Source of the DNA: JBOGXF01 sp050694275
GTDB taxonomy: Bacteria > Actinomycetota > CADDZG01 > WHSQ01
Direction of reading: 5' to 3'
Length of the DNA stretch: 34,654 bases
NCBI GenBank assembly: GCA_050694275.1
Contig: JBOGXF010000178.1
Span: 1-34,654 of the forward strand
The position numbers and the translations under genes are program-made. Each line of letters opens with the position of its first letter. The stretch's first letter is position 1. Of this stretch, positions 32,187-34,654 are shown piece after piece. The notes beneath the pieces are model-generated. The model was not told the DNA's origin, searched no databases, and saw only the letters and a list, made by a program, of their open reading frames with translations.

Positions 32187-33211
32187 TGGCCGAAGCAGAA
32201 GTCGCGCGCGCCGCGCCTCCGCTGAGAGCAGAGCCTTCGTGGCGCTACGGTGCCGCAGCCGTCTTGGCGCTCGCGGTGCTCGCAGTGGTGCTGCGGGTGG
32301 TCGAGCCGGGCCAAGTAGCGGCGATCCAGAACTTCATCCTCGTGTTCTCTTCCCTGCTGATCGAAGCGGTCCCGTTCATTCTGCTGGGTGCGATCGTGAG
32401 CGCGGCGATAGAGGTCTTCGTTCCCGTCTCGGTGTTCGAACGGCTGGCGGGGCTGCCGAGGCCGCTGCAACTCCCGGCCGCGGGTTTCGCCGGGGTGGCG
32501 TTTCCCGTGTGCGAGTGTGGGTCGGTCCCGGTCGCTCGGCGACTTGCCGCCAAAGGCCTGTCGCCGGGCGCCGCCGTGACTTTCATGCTCGCGGCCCCCA
32601 TCCTCAATCCAATCGTCATCGCGTCGACCGCGGTCGCTTACCGGGGACGCCCCGAGCTATGGCCGATGGTGCTGGGGCGCGCCGGCCTCGGGCTCCTTGT
32701 CGCGATGTCCGTCGGTTGGGTCGTGGCGAATCAGACGAAGGAGCGCCTCCTCCGGCCCCGGCCCGAGGACGTCGACTCTCACGAGCACGAGCACGGACAT
32801 GGGCGCGAGTCAAAGGCCGTCGCCTTCTTCGGCCACCTCGCGGGAGATTTCAACTTCATGGGCCGCTACCTTGTTATCGGCGCGGCGGTCGCCGGCGCAT
32901 TGCAGACCTTCGTCCCTCAGGACGTCATCGGCGGCGTCGCGCGGACTCCCATCGTCAGCCTCGCCGCGATGATGGCGCTCGCTTTCATGTTGTCGCTCTG
33001 CTCTGAGTCGGACGCGTTCGTCGCGGCCTCCTTCGTGCAGTTCGGCGTCGGCGCACAGCTCGCCTTCCTGGTGTTCGGCCCGATGGTCGACACCAAGCTC
33101 GGTTTCTTGTACTCGGCCACCTTCGCGCGCGGCTTCTTCCGCACCGTGGTCGTCGTCGTGGGCGCGGCGACGCTCGTCGGAGCCCTGTGGATGGAGGTGC
33201 TCTTCGGATGA
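32186..33211 (+). CDS. UPF0718 / DUF318 (ArsP_1-like) permease, second copy
   Basis: A 341-residue paralogue of the permease at 29807. AFPVCECGSVPVARRL, FMLAAPILNPIVIAST, LSLCSESDAFVAASFVQFGVGAQLAF and FGPMVDTKLGFLY are all conserved. The central cytoplasmic loop carries a His-rich SHEHEHGHGRE stretch that suggests metal binding; the first copy has only HSSHD at this place. ATG 32186 is chosen because it shares its A with the TGA of the preceding gene and AGAGG lies 9 bases upstream. The overlap with the DUF1980 gene at 33208 is ATGA. The substrate is unknown; the cysteine pair and His cluster favour a metal or metalloid (inference). Confidence 0.86.
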   Translation: MAEAEVARAAPPLRAEPSWRYGAAAVLALAVLAVVLRVVEPGQVAAIQNFILVFSSLLIEAVPFILLGAIVSAAIEVFVPVSVFERLAGLPRPLQLPAAGFAGVAFPVCECGSVPVARRLAAKGLSPGAAVTFMLAAPILNPIVIASTAVAYRGRPELWPMVLGRAGLGLLVAMSVGWVVANQTKERLLRPRPEDVDSHEHEHGHGRESKAVAFFGHLAGDFNFMGRYLVIGAAVAGALQTFVPQDVIGGVARTPIVSLAAMMALAFMLSLCSESDAFVAASFVQFGVGAQLAFLVFGPMVDTKLGFLYSATFARGFFRTVVVVVGAATLVGALWMEVLFG

Positions 33212-33915
33212 GCCGAAGGTGGAGCCCCGTCCGGCTCCTGACGACGGTCGTGCTCGTCGCGTGGGCCACCTTGTTCTGGTTCGTCTTGCTCGCCGACCGT
33301 ACATCCCTGTATCTGTCGACGAGAACGGACTGGATCGTCCCGCTCGGCGCGATCGCGCTCACGATCGCGGCCCTCGGGCGCCTGGCATCGATTCGGACAT
33401 CGAACCCCGAACCGATTCGAGCTAAAGACGCCGGCGCGTTCGCGTTACTCGTAATCCCCGTCGTGATCGTCCTTGCCTTGCCCCCCGCCGCCTTGGGATC
33501 CTTCGCCGCGTCCCGTCGCTCGACGCTCGCCGCGGGGGGGTTCGGGTCCACCGCAGAACAGATCGCTTCCGGAGAGGTCACTCTCATCGATGTCGCCGGT
33601 GCCCTGCGATCGAGAGAGGGTATGAGGGCGCTGGTGGCGCGCGCCGGTGAGCAGGTCTCCTTCGTCGGCTTCGTCTCGAAGAAAAGAGGCCTACCGGCGG
33701 ACGAATTCATCCTCACCCGCTTCCTCGTCTCGTGTTGCGTCGCCGACGCCCTCAGCGTTCAGGTGCGGGTGGTCGACGCGCCGCTCGCGGAGCTCGAGGC
33801 CGATCAATGGGTGCGCGTCGAAGGACCGATCTATCCGCTCGGAAACGAGGTCGTCGTGCAAGCCTCATCGGTCACCGACATCGAACGCCCCAAGCGCCCG
33901 TACCTCAGCTCCTGA
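33208..33915 (+). CDS. DUF1980 / TIGR03943 family protein, second copy
   Basis: A 235-residue paralogue of the product at 29115. N-terminal hydrophobic segments (about 8-27, 36-54 and 71-90) lead into a soluble domain with LTRFLVSCCVADALSVQV, DQWVRVEGPIYPL and a RPKRPYLSS end. The double cysteine is conserved. ATG 33208 overlaps the permease TGA (ATGA). It completes the second permease module and is the last gene of the plus-strand unit before the insertion-sequence boundary. Confidence 0.85.
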   Translation: MSRRWSPVRLLTTVVLVAWATLFWFVLLADRTSLYLSTRTDWIVPLGAIALTIAALGRLASIRTSNPEPIRAKDAGAFALLVIPVVIVLALPPAALGSFAASRRSTLAAGGFGSTAEQIASGEVTLIDVAGALRSREGMRALVARAGEQVSFVGFVSKKRGLPADEFILTRFLVSCCVADALSVQVRVVDAPLAELEADQWVRVEGPIYPLGNEVVVQASSVTDIERPKRPYLSS

Positions 33916-34075
33916 TCGCGAGATACCGGCGTCGAGACTAGCGGGAGTTTCCTGGCTCTGACGCCTATGCCGTGAAGCGCCGCGGGAGGAAGGGGCTTCG
34001 GCGGCGGCCCCCACCAGCGCGTTACCAGGTCTTGGATGCTCGCGATTGGCGGCGCGATCCTGTATGACCTAAAGC
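33916..34075. other. Non-coding stretch between the permease module and the transposase gene
   Basis: No gene is seen in these 160 bases. The left end of the insertion sequence should lie here, but its inverted repeat cannot be fixed without the right end, which is outside the window. TATGAC (34063-34068) lies 7 bases before ATG 34076 and could be a -10 element for the transposase. Confidence 0.4.
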
Positions 34076-34654
34076 ATGGCGAGCATCACGGGCAAGAAGA
34101 TCAACGGACACACCTACTACTACCTGCGCGAGACGGCGCGCGTCGACGGCAAGCCGAAGGTCGTGTCCCAGCGCTACCTCGGCAAGGCGGAGGACATCGA
34201 GGCTGCGCTCGCGGGCTCACAGGCAACCCCGGCCCGGACTCAGCACCTCGCTTTCGGTGGGATCGCCGCAGTGTGGGGCATGCTCGAGCGGCTCGGCGTG
34301 ATCGGGACGATAGACGAGATCGTGGGGTCCCGGCGCAGCGACGCGGCCGCGTCGGTGGGGACCTACATCGCGCTGGCCTGCGCCAACCGCATCATCGCTC
34401 CCTGCTCCAAGCTGGCGTTCTCCGACTGGTGGGACCAGACCTCCGGGCCGCGCATCACGGGGGTCTCGGGCGACGCATTGGACCACCGCAGGTTCTGGGA
34501 CGCCATGGATGCCATCTCCGACGACGACCTCGTTGCCATCGAACGCGCCGTGGCACAGCGGACGGTGGCCGAGTTCTCGATAGATCTCGACGGGCTCGTG
34601 CTAGACATGACCAACTTCGCCACCTTCATCGACTCCGCCAACCAACGCAACACC
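34076..34654 (+). CDS. IS1634-like (IS4 superfamily) transposase, N-terminal part
   Basis: 193 codons are visible and the frame is still open at the window edge. The N-terminus MASITGKKINGHTYYYLRE and SQRYLGKAEDIEAAL match the 'G..Y.yl.es.R..gk.....YLG' opening of IS1634-type transposases. LDMTNFATFIDSAN contains the first catalytic Asp (Asp177) of the DDE triad in the family's D-x-TNF setting. The remaining catalytic residues and the right end lie outside. Intactness cannot be judged. It is the only mobile-element gene in the window and flanks the accessory permease module. Confidence 0.85.
   Translation, partial: MASITGKKINGHTYYYLRETARVDGKPKVVSQRYLGKAEDIEAALAGSQATPARTQHLAFGGIAAVWGMLERLGVIGTIDEIVGSRRSDAAASVGTYIALACANRIIAPCSKLAFSDWWDQTSGPRITGVSGDALDHRRFWDAMDAISDDDLVAIERAVAQRTVAEFSIDLDGLVLDMTNFATFIDSANQRNT

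Overview
The window is GC-rich (about two-thirds G+C by eye) and densely coded, with many GTG/TTG starts, 1-4 base stop/start overlaps, and TANNNT hexamers 6-10 bases before start codons. This fits an actinomycetote, probably an uncultured lineage. Assignment rests on style and gene families only. No RNA gene, CRISPR array or prophage is visible. The only mobile element is an IS1634-like transposase gene cut by the right edge.

Layout. (1) 1-5571, minus strand: a surface-glycan operon read from 5571 downward: a zinc-ribbon NAD-sugar epimerase, a WecG/TagA/CpsF glycosyltransferase, a CDP-alcohol phosphatidyltransferase, an O-antigen ligase/polymerase-like membrane protein, a GT2 glycosyltransferase and a truncated phosphodiesterase. 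All but the first junction are 4-base overlaps. (2) 5686-18935: mixed-strand genes with a glycan-modification flavour: a phosphodiesterase, a UDP-galactopyranose-mutase-like flavoprotein, two lipoproteins of the alkaline phosphatase (ALP) superfamily, a secreted endonuclease/exonuclease/phosphatase protein, a methyltransferase, a sulfatase-like hydrolase, two sulfotransferases and a baeRF-type protein. (3) 19058-30832, minus strand: a nine-gene run: permease, DUF1980 partner, ALP protein, MFS transporter, ALP protein, large membrane protein, polysaccharide flippase, YjbQ and ChrA-type transporter. It ends at two tandem hairpins. (4) 30855-33915, plus strand: a degenerate ALP-like protein, then a second permease/DUF1980 pair, divergent from region 3 across only 22 bases. 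(5) 34076 to the end: the transposase.

The main discovery candidate is a set of five related extracytoplasmic proteins (genes at 8668, 12785, 24233, 27348 and 30855) that look circularly permuted relative to ordinary ALP-superfamily enzymes. The segment holding the last metal-binding His and the VPLIxYGPG...D(I/V)(A/S)PT signature, normally C-terminal, lies at the N terminus, before the D-G, Thr nucleophile, DxxxH and DHG motifs. Four keep all seven expected ligands. The fifth has lost all seven while keeping the permuted layout, and heads the plus-strand permease operon. With the three non-permuted members (1-230, 5686, 14521) the window holds eight ALP-fold genes.

Working model (inference): the operons build, export and decorate a sulfated or phosphodiester-containing surface glycan, and the permuted enzymes cut or transfer phosphoryl or sulfuryl groups outside the membrane. 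The substrates are unknown.
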